Origin: Phytoactinopolyspora endophytica
Lineage (GTDB): Bacteria; Actinomycetota; Actinomycetes; Jiangellales; Jiangellaceae
Assembly: GCF_004138495.1 (NCBI RefSeq)
Contig: NZ_ML142851.1
Coordinates: 61,057 to 76,646, forward strand
Reading direction: 5' to 3'
Length of the DNA stretch: 15,590 nucleotides
The position numbers and the translations under genes were made by a program. The notes below the pieces were generated by a model that saw only the letters and a list, made by a program, of their open reading frames with translations, made no database searches and was not told where the DNA came from. Shown here in pieces: positions 9,114 through 15,590 of this stretch; positions within the stretch are counted from its first letter, which is position 1, and each line of letters begins with the position of its first letter.

Positions 9114-9143
9114 TTGACCTTACGTACCGGCTGCGCGTACCGT
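9114..9143 (+). promoter_or_regulatory. Probable rpmH promoter
   Basis: TTGACC (9114-9119), an 18-bp spacer and TACCGT (9138-9143) match an actinobacterial housekeeping-sigma promoter (TTGACn, TAnnnT). Transcription would start near 9150, leaving a leader of about 130 nt before rpmH and probably feeding the whole rpmH-parB run. Confidence 0.6.
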
Positions 9144-9149
9144 TGTTTG

Positions 9150-9209
9150 GTCCGGCGAGGACTCTGTTCAGCGTGCCCAAGGCGGAGAAAGGCCGACGGC
9201 GCGCCGGAC
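9150..9209 (+). repeat. Inverted repeat in the rpmH leader
   Basis: GTCCGGCG (9150-9157) and CGCCGGAC (9202-9209) are perfect 8-bp complements 44 nt apart, starting almost exactly at the predicted transcription start. They could pair to fold the 5' leader; no known leader class is recognised. Confidence 0.35.
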
Positions 9210-9282
9210 GTGTGCTGCCGGTCGTGAATCCTTTCCGTACACAAGCAGACTGCCTGTCTCAACGATCTTCAGGAGCCCGGAC

Positions 9283-9417
9283 GTGAAGCGCACCTTCCAG
9301 CCGAACAACCGCCGTCGTGCCAGAACCCACGGCTTCCGGCTGCGCATGCGTACGCGTGCCGGCCGGTCCATCCTTGCTACCCGCCGCCGTAAGGGCCGCG
9401 CCAAGCTGTCGGCCTGA
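9283..9417 (+). CDS. rpmH: 50S ribosomal protein L34
   Basis: 44 residues, very rich in Arg/Lys, beginning (M)[18 protein letters not shown] and containing [23 protein letters not shown], which is an unmistakable L34. It binds 23S rRNA in the large subunit. GTG start with AGGAG 7 nt upstream. It is the first gene on the right side of the origin and lies 26 bp before rnpA, the near-universal rpmH-rnpA pairing. Confidence 0.97.
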   Translation: MKRTFQPNNRRRARTHGFRLRMRTRAGRSILATRRRKGRAKLSA

Positions 9418-9443
9418 ACAGTGACATCCCGCTGGATACGAGG

Positions 9444-9794
9444 GTGCTGAAGGCCGAGCACCGCCTTCGACGGTCGCAAGATTTCACGTCGACGGTCCGT
9501 CGGGGTGCAGCGGCACGCCGGGCTTCGGTGGTTGTGCACGCACGTGTCACAGATGAGCCCATTCCGGCGAAGGTTGGTTTCGTCGTTGGGCGGGCGATAG
9601 GAGGCGCAGTGGTGCGAAACACCGTGCGTCGACGGCTGCGGCATACGGTCGCGTGTCATCTGGCGGAGCTGCCGGATGGGTCGAAAGTTGTCGTGCGGGC
9701 GCTTCCAGAAGCGGGGCGGGCCTCGAGAGAGGCCATGGTCGCGGACGTACGGCGGGCGCTGGGCAGTGCGATACGTCGTGCTCGGAGCCGATAG
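9444..9794 (+). CDS. rnpA: Ribonuclease P protein component
   Basis: 116 aa, strongly basic. The protein subunit of RNase P helps the catalytic RNA mature the 5' ends of tRNAs. It shows HRLRRSQDFTSTVRRG near the N-terminus and the family's central motif as KVGFVVGRAIGGAVVRNTVRRRLR (residues 43-66). The usual RNR of this motif is RNT here. The GTG at 9444 has only a weak Shine-Dalgarno (GGA). The stop is immediately followed by the yidD ATG. Confidence 0.95.
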   Translation: MLKAEHRLRRSQDFTSTVRRGAAARRASVVVHARVTDEPIPAKVGFVVGRAIGGAVVRNTVRRRLRHTVACHLAELPDGSKVVVRALPEAGRASREAMVADVRRALGSAIRRARSR

Positions 9795-10199
9795 ATGACC
9801 AAGCTGTTGGTAGCGATGCTCAGGCTGTACCGGCTGGTGGTGAGCCCGCTGTACGGACAGACCTGTCGCTACTACCCGTCGTGCTCGGCGTATGCCCTCG
9901 GTGCGGTGGAGACCCACGGTGCGGTTCGGGGTAGTTGGCTTGCGGTTCGACGTATCGGCCGCTGCCATCCGTGGTGCGCCGGCGGAGTGGACCTGGTGCC
10001 GACGCGGGTGAACTATCGCTGGTGGGGTCGGGCTGACGGCACGGACGGCGAAGACGATGACCCGATGGCCGGCGAAGAGCAAGGCGATTCTGCACCCGGA
10101 CGGACAGACGGGGTTGATCCGGTCGATTCGGCTGGACCGCGCTCGTCGAGGCCGGTGAACAGCGGCCCGATACGTTCGCACGATCTCATAGGAGCTTGA
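9795..10199 (+). CDS. yidD: Membrane protein insertion efficiency factor YidD
   Basis: A small membrane-associated factor that assists YidC/Sec-dependent insertion. The core (residues 1-70) shows LRLYRLVVSPLYG, CRYYPSCSAYALGAVETHGA and RCHPWCAGGVDLVP, with C24, C30 and C57 as in the family plus an extra C61. The whole protein is 134 aa. After about residue 75 it carries a hydrophilic, D/E/G/S-rich tail of some 55-60 residues, longer than the usual short YidD and probably disordered. The ATG abuts the rnpA stop, with GGAG 7 nt upstream inside rnpA. The partner gene yidC starts 6 bp after the stop. Confidence 0.94.
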   Translation: MTKLLVAMLRLYRLVVSPLYGQTCRYYPSCSAYALGAVETHGAVRGSWLAVRRIGRCHPWCAGGVDLVPTRVNYRWWGRADGTDGEDDDPMAGEEQGDSAPGRTDGVDPVDSAGPRSSRPVNSGPIRSHDLIGA

Positions 10200-10205
10200 G
10201 CACCA

Positions 10206-11144
10206 GTGGATACCGTTCTCACGCCGTTGTTGTGGTTGGTCAGCTGGATCATGATCGGCTGGCATTGGCTCTTCGCAGAGTTGATTGGTATCGATCACGA
10301 CGGCGTCAACTGGGCGTTGTCGATCATTGGGCTCGTCATCGTCATCCGGATCCTGCTCATCCCGTTGTTCGTACGGCAGATCAAGTCGCAGCGAAAGATG
10401 CAGTTGTTGCAGCCACAACTACGTGAGCTGCAGAAGAAGTACAAGGGCGATCGCGAACGTCTCCAGCAGGAGATGATGAAGCTCTACAAGAACACAGGCA
10501 CGAACCCTTTCGCGTCCTGCCTGCCGATCTTGCTTCAGGCGCCCTTCCTGTTCTCGCTCTTCCGGGTGCTGGACGGCATCGCGCGTGATCATCCGCGTGG
10601 CGCGTTCCAGGACCACCAAGAACTCTTCGAGTCCGCGGGCCGTGCGACAGTCTTCGGCGCGGAACTCGCGGAATCGTTCCTGACCACGGAGATCATCCAG
10701 ACCCGCGTCGTGGCGGTGATCATGGTGATCGGCATGGTCGCCTCGCAGTTCATCACCCAGCGGCAGATCATGCGGAAGAACATGCCGAAGGAGTCCCTCG
10801 AGGGGCCGTTCGCGCAGCAGCAGAAGATCCTGCTGTATGTGTTGCCCCTGGTCTTCCTGTTCTCCGGTGTGTATTTCCCGCTCGGCACGGTGCTCTACTG
10901 GCTCACGTCGAATATCTGGACCATGGGCCAGCAGCTGTACGTGATCAGGCGGATGCCGGCTCCCGGGAGCGATGCAGAGCAGGCTGCCCAGCGCCGGAAG
11001 GCTGAGAAAGCCAGGCGGAAGGGCCTGACGGTCGCGGAGCCGGAAGCGGCGCCCGAGGTGCAGCCCGGTCAGGAGAACGGCGAGGCGAAGCCCAGGCAAC
11101 AGCCGAAGAAGAAGAGCCGGGCCGAGCGGAAGAAGAAGCGTTAG
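10206..11144 (+). CDS. yidC: Membrane protein insertase YidC (Oxa1 family)
   Basis: Inserts and folds proteins in the cytoplasmic membrane, alone or with SecYEG. It is 312 aa without the large extracytoplasmic domain of Gram-negative YidC. Hydrophobic segments are at about 8-27, 36-56, 101-121, 167-184 and 207-235. The conserved groove arginine is R48 in VIRILLIPL. Residues 57-97 form the charged cytoplasmic hairpin (RQIKSQRKMQLLQPQLRELQ). The C-terminal tail from about 258 is rich in K/R and ends KKKR, suited to ribosome contact. No lipobox is seen. The GTG start lies 6 bp after yidD, with AGGAG overlapping the yidD end at a rather long 11-nt spacing. Confidence 0.96.
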   Translation: MDTVLTPLLWLVSWIMIGWHWLFAELIGIDHDGVNWALSIIGLVIVIRILLIPLFVRQIKSQRKMQLLQPQLRELQKKYKGDRERLQQEMMKLYKNTGTNPFASCLPILLQAPFLFSLFRVLDGIARDHPRGAFQDHQELFESAGRATVFGAELAESFLTTEIIQTRVVAVIMVIGMVASQFITQRQIMRKNMPKESLEGPFAQQQKILLYVLPLVFLFSGVYFPLGTVLYWLTSNIWTMGQQLYVIRRMPAPGSDAEQAAQRRKAEKARRKGLTVAEPEAAPEVQPGQENGEAKPRQQPKKKSRAERKKKR

Positions 11145-11202
11145 GCGGAGCTTGTGCCGGCGAGGTGTGCAGGATGAGTACGAGGTACTTGAGGAGTCGA
11201 CT

Positions 11203-11721
11203 GTGAGCGATCGGGAATCGGGTGGAGCCGCGGTGTCGGAGACGGAAGCCGCGGCAGTGCCGACGGTCAGCCAGCTTGAGAATGAGGGCGATATAGCCGC
11301 GGACTACCTCGAGGCCTTACTTGATATCGCCGATCTTGACGGTGATATCGACATGGACGTGGAGAACAACCGAGCCATGGTGTCGATCGTCGGCGATGAT
11401 CTGGGCGTGTTGGTGGGCCGGGACGGGGAGGTTCTGGAGGCGCTCCAGGATCTGACTCGGCTGGCGGTGTGGCGCAGTACCGGAGAACGTACCCGGCTGA
11501 TGCTGGATATCGGTGGATTCCGGGCGCATCGCAAGTCGGAGTTGATGGAACTGGCGAAGCGGGCCGTGGAAACGGTCCGGTCTTCAGGAGAGCCGGAGTC
11601 GCTGGGCGCGATGACGCCGTTCGAGCGGAAGGTCGTGCACGACGCTGTGGCTGAAGCGGGTCTCCGAAGTGAGTCGGAGGGCGCGGAGCCGCGGCGGTAC
11701 GTGGTCGTGCTGCCGGCGTGA
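11203..11721 (+). CDS. jag: KH-R3H RNA-binding protein Jag/KhpB
   Basis: 172 aa. KhpB (Jag, EloR) binds RNA, partners with KhpA in firmicutes and affects cell-wall elongation there. The actinobacterial role is inferred. After an acidic N-terminal stretch (1-30) comes the KH domain (about 32-110) with its GxxG loop GRDG at 72-75. The R3H domain (about 115-172) follows, with R142 and H146 in FERKVVHDAV and the ending RRYVVVLPA. The N-terminal Jag domain found in firmicutes is absent. The GTG at 11203 is chosen because GAGGAG precedes it by 6 nt. The frame is open to a TTG at 11152, but the added residues are not family-like. The position after yidC is conserved. Confidence 0.92.
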   Translation: MSDRESGGAAVSETEAAAVPTVSQLENEGDIAADYLEALLDIADLDGDIDMDVENNRAMVSIVGDDLGVLVGRDGEVLEALQDLTRLAVWRSTGERTRLMLDIGGFRAHRKSELMELAKRAVETVRSSGEPESLGAMTPFERKVVHDAVAEAGLRSESEGAEPRRYVVVLPA

Positions 11722-11739
11722 CTGGACGCGTCACGCACA

Positions 11740-11753
11740 GTTTCACGTGAAAC
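11740..11753. promoter_or_regulatory. parS: parS site 1, spanning the rsmG start codon
   Basis: GTTTCACGTGAAAC is the perfect 14-bp palindromic core of the bacterial parS consensus. ParB (encoded at 13557-14591) would load here and spread. The rsmG start codon GTG at 11747-11749 lies inside the palindrome. Confidence 0.95.
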
Positions 11754-12391
11754 CGGAAGAGGTGGCCCCCAACGCCGCAGCCGTGGTCTTTGGATCGCGG
11801 CTTCCGATGGCGTTGCAGTACGTGCAGTGGTTGGCCACCGCAGGTATTGATCGAGGACTCTTGGGGCCGCGTGAGGCCGCGCGCCTGTGGGATCGCCACG
11901 TGTTGAACTGCGCCGTTGTCGGTGAGCTTATCGAGAACGGGGAGTCGGTATGCGACATCGGATCGGGAGCCGGGCTGCCAGGCGTTGCGCTGGCGATCGC
12001 GAGGCCGGACCTGGACGTCGTCCTCCTCGAGCCGATGCAGCGCCGCGCGGACTTCTTACATGAAACAGTCGATCTTCTGGAACTCCAAGGCGTGACGGTA
12101 GTCCGGGACCGGGCGGGCGATTTTCGGCCGATCGCGCCATTCGACGTGACGATCGTCCGGGCAGTCGCCAAGATGGGACGGTTGGGAGAATGGAGTACCG
12201 GCCTGCTTCGGCCTGGCGGCAGACTGCTGGCGCTGAAGGGAGAGACGGTGCATGAAGAACTCCGCCGCGAAGCGAAGAATCTGAGGCGCGCGGGTATGTC
12301 GTCTTGGACCGTGGAATCGGTCGGGAGAGATGTCGTCAGTCCGGCTACTGTTGTGGCCGTGGTGAAGTACGACAGTCGGAGCAACCCATAG
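11747..12391 (+). CDS. rsmG: 16S rRNA (guanine-N7) methyltransferase RsmG
   Basis: Methylates the 530-loop guanine (G527 in E. coli) of 16S rRNA using S-adenosylmethionine; loss gives low-level streptomycin resistance in several bacteria. The GTG start at 11747 gives 214 aa. Motifs: GLLGPREAARLWDRHVLNCAVV (38-58), the SAM-binding loop DIGSGAGLPG (70-79), LEPMQRRADFL (94-104), IVRAVA with R138, and LLALKG with K164. The frame is open to 11669, but that part overlaps jag. No Shine-Dalgarno is visible, because the upstream bases are parS. The product would begin VKPEEVAPNAA. The start is therefore the least certain part of the call. Confidence 0.94.
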   Translation: MKPEEVAPNAAAVVFGSRLPMALQYVQWLATAGIDRGLLGPREAARLWDRHVLNCAVVGELIENGESVCDIGSGAGLPGVALAIARPDLDVVLLEPMQRRADFLHETVDLLELQGVTVVRDRAGDFRPIAPFDVTIVRAVAKMGRLGEWSTGLLRPGGRLLALKGETVHEELRREAKNLRRAGMSSWTVESVGRDVVSPATVVAVVKYDSRSNP

Positions 12392-12426
12392 GGTAGTGAG
12401 ATTGTCGGGAAGGACGCCCTGAGAGT

Positions 12427-13560
12427 ATGAGTTCCGTGGTGCGTAGCCTAGGCTGGCCGCAGATCGCGCGGCAGAAGGCCGGGCCGGGGGACGGACCATT
12501 GGGGTGGCTTGTTGAGAACAGGACACCGGAAGATCCAGAGTCCGCACGACCTCTGAAGGATGAGTCGGTGAACACTGAGGACCTGAATACAGGGCGTGCC
12601 GCATTCGTCGGTGATGGCCCGTCCATCGACATGACCGCCGGAGAGCCGGCGAGCTCGCTTGTCGGGAACGACACGCCGATCGCGCAACAGGCGGCGGCGG
12701 CACTGGCAGCGGCCGGGAGAAGCCGTGTTCCGATGCCAAGGCCGGAATCACCGCGCATCATGGTGGTGGCGAATCAGAAGGGTGGCGTCGGTAAGACGAC
12801 CACCGCCGTGAACCTCGCAGCGGCTATGGCGATGGGTGGCTTGAAGATCCTGGTCATTGACTTGGACCCGCAAGGGAACGCGTCGACGGCATTGGGAGTC
12901 GATCACCACGCGGAGATACCAAGCATCTATGACGTGCTGATCGAGGGAGCATCGCTGGAGACGGTGGTGCAGCTCGTCGAAGGGTTTGAGACGCTTTGGT
13001 GCGTGCCGGCGACGATTGACCTGGCGGGCTCAGAGATCGAGCTGGTGTCCTTGGAGAGTCGTGAGGCCAGGCTCCGTGAGGCGCTCGACGAACACGTGAA
13101 GTCTGAGCCGGAGAACTATGATTACGTCTTCATCGACTGCCCTCCGTCACTAGGCCTGCTGACCGTGAACGCGCTGGTGGGTGGGAACGAGGTTCTCATC
13201 CCGATCCAGTGCGAATATTACGCGCTCGAGGGGTTGAGCCAGCTCCTGAAGAACATCGACATGGTCCGGGCGCATCTCAATCCGGAGCTGGCCGTGTCGA
13301 CGATTGCGCTGACGATGTACGACGGGCGCACGAGGCTGGCATCGCAGGTGGCCGATGAGGTTCGCCGGTACTTCGGGGACACTGTGCTGAGTACGGCGGT
13401 CCCGCGATCGGTCCGGATCAGCGAGGCGCCGAGCTATGCCCAGACGGTGATGACATACGATCCGGCCTCGAGTGGTGCGCTGTCATACCTGGAGGCTGCG
13501 CGGGAGATCGCGAACCGCGGAGTCGGTATCAATGGAACGGGGAACAGAGAACAGGGATGA
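12427..13560 (+). CDS. parA: Chromosome partitioning ATPase ParA (Soj family)
   Basis: ParA binds DNA non-specifically as an ATP dimer and, stimulated by ParB, moves or positions the origin. With ATG at 12427 it is 377 aa. Deviant Walker A KGGVGKTT (118-125), switch/A' IDLDPQGN (144-151), Walker B VFIDCPPS (D237) and [14 protein letters not shown] near the C-terminus are all present. Residues 1-109 form a low-complexity extension holding [13 protein letters not shown], as in other actinobacterial ParA. A GTG at 12568 with AAGGA 7 nt upstream would give a 330-aa form and is a real alternative, since ATG 12427 has a poor Shine-Dalgarno. The stop overlaps the parB start by 4 bp. Confidence 0.96.
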   Translation: MSSVVRSLGWPQIARQKAGPGDGPLGWLVENRTPEDPESARPLKDESVNTEDLNTGRAAFVGDGPSIDMTAGEPASSLVGNDTPIAQQAAAALAAAGRSRVPMPRPESPRIMVVANQKGGVGKTTTAVNLAAAMAMGGLKILVIDLDPQGNASTALGVDHHAEIPSIYDVLIEGASLETVVQLVEGFETLWCVPATIDLAGSEIELVSLESREARLREALDEHVKSEPENYDYVFIDCPPSLGLLTVNALVGGNEVLIPIQCEYYALEGLSQLLKNIDMVRAHLNPELAVSTIALTMYDGRTRLASQVADEVRRYFGDTVLSTAVPRSVRISEAPSYAQTVMTYDPASSGALSYLEAAREIANRGVGINGTGNREQG

Positions 13561-14591
13561 GTGATCGACGGAGAGGTTTGGGACGTGGTCTTGGGGCGTT
13601 GATCCCCACAGCGCCGGCGGATGTGGAAGGTAAGAGGACGTCTCCAGCGGACGTGTTCTTCGGTGACCCGGCTGTCGATGAGGCGGCGGGCGGATCCGAC
13701 AGCCTGGACGTCGGCGCGGTTTCACGTGAAACAACCACACCGGAGGAGGCGGACGCGGGCGAGCACCTCGTGCCGGTCGACGGCGCAACCTTCGCTGAGA
13801 TTCCGGTGGAGGCGATCACACCGAACCCCCGTCAGCCTCGGCAAGAGTTCGAGGAAGAGGCGCTCGACGAGCTGGCTTACTCGATCAAAGAGATCGGACT
13901 GCTGCAACCGATCGTGGTGCGGCAGCTTGGTGAAGATAAATACGAGCTCGTCATGGGCGAGCGTCGCTGGAGGGCCTGCCAGAGTGCAGGCTTGGCAACT
14001 ATCCCGGCGATTGTCAGGTCGACGTCCGATGACGACATGCTGCGCGACGCACTACTGGAGAACCTCCATCGGAGCCAGCTCAATCCGTTAGAGGAAGCGG
14101 CAGCGTACCAACAGCTTCTAGACGACTTCTCCTGCACGCATGATGAGCTTGCGGATCGTATCGGCAGGAGCAGGCCGCAGATCTCCAACACACTGAGACT
14201 TCTGAAACTGCCGCCGCTCGTTCAACGCCGCGTGGCTGCCGGCATTCTGTCGGCCGGACACGCCCGCGCACTCCTGGGTCTGGAAGACGGGGCGGCGCAG
14301 GAGCGGCTGGCTCAACGCGTGGTGGCCGAGGGTCTGAGTGTGCGTAGTGTCGAGGAGATCGTGGCCATCGGCGACGGAGAGTCACAGTCCCCGCGGAAGA
14401 AGCGGGGCCCTAAGCCTATGGCACCGCGACTCAACGACATCGCGAGCTCGCTTTCGGAGCGGCTCGATACGCGGGTGAAGGTCGACCTTGGCCGCAGCAA
14501 GGGCAAGGTGACGATCGAGTTCGCCAGTATCGACGACCTCGAGCGGATCGTGACGACGATCGATCCGAAGCTGAGGCCCCCGCAGGCGTGA
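13557..14591 (+). CDS. parB: Chromosome partitioning protein ParB
   Basis: ParB is a CTP-dependent DNA clamp that loads at parS and slides outward. It stimulates ParA ATPase activity and recruits SMC. 344 aa. The N-terminal ParA-contacting peptide is [14 protein letters not shown] (4-17). A linker (18-80) contains VSRET (55-59), encoded by an internal parS. The CTPase/ParB-Srx domain (81-180) has GERRWRA (134-140) and [14 protein letters not shown] (168-181). The helix-turn-helix is at 196-219 ([20 protein letters not shown]). The dimerisation end is about 300-344 ([20 protein letters not shown]). ATG overlaps the parA TGA (ATGA), so translation is probably coupled. Confidence 0.97.
   Translation: MSDRRRGLGRGLGALIPTAPADVEGKRTSPADVFFGDPAVDEAAGGSDSLDVGAVSRETTTPEEADAGEHLVPVDGATFAEIPVEAITPNPRQPRQEFEEEALDELAYSIKEIGLLQPIVVRQLGEDKYELVMGERRWRACQSAGLATIPAIVRSTSDDDMLRDALLENLHRSQLNPLEEAAAYQQLLDDFSCTHDELADRIGRSRPQISNTLRLLKLPPLVQRRVAAGILSAGHARALLGLEDGAAQERLAQRVVAEGLSVRSVEEIVAIGDGESQSPRKKRGPKPMAPRLNDIASSLSERLDTRVKVDLGRSKGKVTIEFASIDDLERIVTTIDPKLRPPQA
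13719..13732. promoter_or_regulatory. parS: parS site 2, inside parB
   Basis: Perfect GTTTCACGTGAAAC within the coding sequence of the ParB linker, where it is read as Val-Ser-Arg-Glu-Thr. The 3' flank A extends the match to the 16-bp consensus on one side. It is 1,979 bp from parS site 1. Confidence 0.95.
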
Positions 14592-14712
14592 GTCGCACGC
14601 CGGCTACCTACCGGCGGCCTGGGAATGTGGTGCCGGCTCGCGAGGGCGTTCCACGTGAAACATCCTGCTTCCAGAGATCCACGTGGCACCCCGCAACTGA
14701 CCAGACGCAGTC
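14592..14712. other. Convergent gap between parB and the ddl-type gene
   Basis: 121 bp with no gene. It contains a 6-bp inverted repeat, CGCCGG (14598-14603) / CCGGCG (14611-14616), 7 bp after the parB stop, which could help end transcription but has no U-tract. It also holds parS site 3 (14648-14661). Transcription enters from both sides. Confidence 0.55.
14648..14661. promoter_or_regulatory. parS: parS site 3 (one mismatch), after parB
   Basis: GTTCCACGTGAAAC differs from the parS core at one base (C for T at position 4), and the next base A matches the 16-bp consensus. It lies 57 bp past the parB stop in the convergent gap. Position and near-identity make ParB binding likely. Confidence 0.82.
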
Positions 14713-15590
14713 CTAAGCAGAACGGTGGCGCTCAATCGACGCCACGAGAAGGTCACGCGCGAGGTCGCCCAAACCGACACCGGCCGCCCGCACAGACTGC
14801 GGCAGCAGCGAAGTCTCCGTCATGCCGGGTGCCACGTTTACGTCGAGCAGCCACGGCGTGCCGGTACGGTCAACGATCATATCGGTGCGAGAGATGTCGC
14901 GGAGTCCGAGAGTCCGGTGTGCGGTGACCGCAGCCTGTGACACAGCCTGAATCGCGCTCCGCTCCAGCCGCGCGGGAACGAAGTACTCCGTCGTACCAGC
15001 CGTATAGCGCGCGTGGTAGTCATAAGTCCCAGACTCCGCGGCGATCTCCACCGCGGGCAGTGCGGATGGCCCGTCGCCGGTGTCGACCACCGGAACGGAC
15101 ACCTCGACGCCATCGATCAACTGTTCGATCATCGCCGAGCTACCATAGGCGAAGCACTCCACCATGGCCGAAGGCAGCTGGTCGGCTTCCCGGACCATCG
15201 ACGAGCCAAGAGCCGAACCCCCGCGCGCCGGCTTCACCACGACTGGAAGTCCGAGCCGACCGACGAGCGCCTCGAGTAACGCGGCAGCTCCGAGTTCGCG
15301 GAACGTCGACTGGGAGAGGACGACGCCACGGGGAGTGTTGAGGCCGGCGTGCTCCAGCAGACCTTTCGACACCGGCTTGTCGAAGGTTTGGCGACAGCTG
15401 CCGGGTGGGGATCCAACGTACGGCAATCCCAGCATGGTGAGGATCTCCTGGATTGCGCCATCCTCGCCCTGGACGCCATGGAGCAGGGGAAAGACCGCCG
15501 CGGGCGGATCGGCTCGGAGCACCGAGACCAGGTCGGCATCGGCGTCGCGCTGAGAGACGTCGACGCCGACCTCCCGTAGCGACTCGGCCA
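14713..15590 (-). CDS. D-alanine--D-alanine ligase family protein (start beyond window)
   Basis: ATP-grasp ligase that would join two D-alanines for peptidoglycan precursors. The last 291 residues are visible, and the N-terminus lies beyond the right edge. The GTG at 15522 is internal, because the frame and homology continue upstream (AESLREVGVDVSQRDADADL). Motifs: FPLLHGVQGEDG, the ATP-binding VVVKPARGGSALGSS, the omega-loop SGTYDYHARYT (tyrosine as in D-Ala-adding enzymes, not the D-lactate type), RTDM, and DVNVAPGMTETSLLPQS. The metal-binding position that is normally glutamate (E270 in E. coli DdlB) is aspartate here (in LLDVN), while the paired asparagine is kept. It is transcribed toward parB. 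It could be the sole Ddl, a second paralogue, or a related ligase. Confidence 0.88.
   Translation of the reverse strand, partial: AESLREVGVDVSQRDADADLVSVLRADPPAAVFPLLHGVQGEDGAIQEILTMLGLPYVGSPPGSCRQTFDKPVSKGLLEHAGLNTPRGVVLSQSTFRELGAAALLEALVGRLGLPVVVKPARGGSALGSSMVREADQLPSAMVECFAYGSSAMIEQLIDGVEVSVPVVDTGDGPSALPAVEIAAESGTYDYHARYTAGTTEYFVPARLERSAIQAVSQAAVTAHRTLGLRDISRTDMIVDRTGTPWLLDVNVAPGMTETSLLPQSVRAAGVGLGDLARDLLVASIERHRSA

Larger units (their letters stand above)
8790..9282. promoter_or_regulatory. Divergent dnaA / rpmH regulatory region (493 bp)
   Basis: No real gene lies here. It must carry the leftward dnaA promoter and the rightward promoter of the rpmH-rnpA run. Contents, listed separately, are a perfect DnaA box (8837-8845), a 23-bp palindrome (8848-8870), a one-mismatch DnaA box (9007-9015), a probable rpmH promoter (9114-9143) and a leader inverted repeat (9150-9209). 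A confident dnaA promoter was not found. I see nothing else in 8871-9006. Confidence 0.7.

Noticed and set aside
9168..10418. 416-codon minus-strand open frame across rpmH, rnpA and yidD
   Set aside because: It lies opposite three unmistakable genes, with low-complexity R/P/H-rich translation and no start signal; a shadow frame.
13092..13107. CACGTG-centred sequence in parA (GAACACGTGAAG) as parS
   Set aside because: Only the centre and one side match; more than four mismatches, consistent with ordinary coding sequence.
14598..14616. CGCCGG/CCGGCG hairpin as an intrinsic terminator of parB
   Set aside because: The stem is only 6 bp with a 7-nt loop and no U-tract, so it is noted within the gap but not called a terminator.
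14676..14689. GATCCACGTGGCAC as a fourth parS
   Set aside because: It keeps the CACGTG centre but has four mismatches to the 14-bp core, too many for a supported call.

Overview
The window is the replication-origin region of a high-GC Gram-positive chromosome (Actinomycetota). It carries the classic origin gene order, many GTG starts, an origin with Streptomyces/Mycobacterium-type DnaA boxes (TTGTCCACA), gnd between dnaN and recF, and a short YidC without a large extracytoplasmic domain. Gene order and protein style point to the Propionibacteriales/Jiangellales side of the phylum. That placement is an impression, not a demonstrated assignment.

Left part (1-6855, all on the minus strand): reading leftward from the origin, dnaN (sliding clamp), gnd (6-phosphogluconate dehydrogenase), recF (repair ATPase), dciA (DUF721 helicase-loader type), gyrB and gyrA (cut by the left edge). 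recF and dciA overlap by 4 bp, and gnd/recF and gyrB/gyrA are tightly spaced. Two larger gaps break this run: 5428-5721, which holds a 116-bp element bounded by 22-bp perfect inverted repeats, and 2430-2772, the gyrB leader with duplicated motifs and hairpins.

Centre (6856-9282): oriC lies in the 434-bp dnaN-dnaA gap, with about eight DnaA-box-like 9-mers (two perfect). dnaA follows (minus strand, 499 aa with a short linker). Then comes a 493-bp divergent dnaA/rpmH region with another perfect DnaA box, a 23-bp perfect palindrome built of DnaA half-sites, and a plausible rpmH promoter.

Right part (9283-14591, plus strand): rpmH, rnpA, yidD, yidC, jag/khpB, rsmG, parA, parB. This run joins ribosome and RNase P parts, membrane-protein insertion, RNA binding, 16S rRNA methylation and chromosome segregation. 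Three parS sites lie here: one covering the rsmG start codon, one inside parB, and one just after parB. A D-alanine--D-alanine ligase-type gene on the minus strand runs off the right edge.

Most genes are transcribed away from oriC, co-directional with the forks; dnaA and the ddl-type gene are the exceptions. The gene content is ordinary core content. I see no phage, toxin-antitoxin, CRISPR or defence genes and no sign of a new multi-gene system. The points worth a second look are the non-coding structures and several unusual residues in otherwise canonical enzymes.
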